Assembly: GCA_037975125.1 (NCBI GenBank)
Contig: CM075850.1
Location: 66,864,390-66,928,389 of the forward strand
Direction of reading: 5' to 3'
Length of the DNA stretch: 64,000 nt
Source of the DNA: Latrodectus hesperus
Taxonomy: Eukaryota; Arthropoda; Arachnida; Araneae; Theridiidae
Positions 63,825 through 64,000 of this stretch are shown piece by piece. Each line of letters opens with the position of its first letter. The first letter of the stretch is position 1. The notes beneath the pieces are model-generated. The model searched no databases. It saw only the letters and a program-made list of their open reading frames with translations, and was not told the DNA's origin. The translations under genes were made by a program, and so were the position numbers.

Positions 63825-64000
63825 AAAATTGATTTCTTTGTACTATGAGTTTAGTTTAATTGTGTTTTATTTACTGTGTTTTATACAATGTTTTATTTAA
63901 TTTACAAATGACTTAAGCTCTTTCATATTATTTTAACATTTGTTTTTCAATAATTTATTCTTGCTAATATTTTTTATAATTAAAATAATAATAGTTTATT
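63825..64000 (+). other. sequence after the GPAT-like stop codon
   Basis: AT-rich. No AATAAA within these 176 bases, only ATTAAA-like variants, so the transcript end is not defined in the window. Confidence 0.4.

Overview
This is a eukaryotic, AT-rich window with large intron-bearing genes, dense transposons, tRNA-derived SINEs and long (AT)n tracts. The gene content is metazoan. The mix of Tc1, Ty3/gypsy, BEL/Pao, Jockey-like LINE, hAT and P-like elements fits an arthropod, plausibly a spider; the species assignment is inference.

Two host genes can be rebuilt from splice sites and homology. (1) On the minus strand, 21557 down to 3831, a four-exon gene encodes a 209-residue p24/TMED cargo receptor (GOLD domain, coiled coil, one membrane span, FF and KKxx tail). 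Its last intron is 13.7 kb and holds most of the transposons of the left third. (2) On the plus strand, 44885 to 63824, a nine-exon gene encodes a 333-residue protein related to mitochondrial glycerol-3-phosphate acyltransferase (GPAT1/GPAT2/minotaur). All eight introns have GT-AG ends with matching phases and no exon contains a stop. However, the catalytic His of the HxxxxD motif is Tyr, and the reading frame ends just before the FLEGTRSR motif. It is either a maintained pseudo-enzyme or a decaying paralogue.

Transposon layout: a Tc1 element with intact inverted repeats at 4125-5665; a second Tc1 (6180-14904) split by a complete, very young Ty3/gypsy element (6520-13867, ATTG target duplication, intact gag and pol joined by a TTTAAAC-TAG frameshift site); Tc1 and LINE remnants at 15443-17100; SINEs at 2971, 22324, 24799, 34971 and 51658; a hAT element (26105-28431) carrying a nested, internally deleted non-LTR element with a 32-bp perfect hairpin at its junction; a decayed Tc1 (28590-29661); a P-element-like transposon (31418-33034) with 8-bp duplications; an internally deleted Tc1 next to it; a Jockey-like LINE fragment with a SINE in it (34205-35700); a young BEL/Pao element (36471-41289) whose single ORF has lost the RNase H/integrase centre in frame; and two LINE remnants in introns 5 and 6 of the GPAT-like gene.

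The rest is AT-rich intronic or intergenic DNA in which I recognise no gene. No rRNA, functional tRNA gene or CRISPR array was found.
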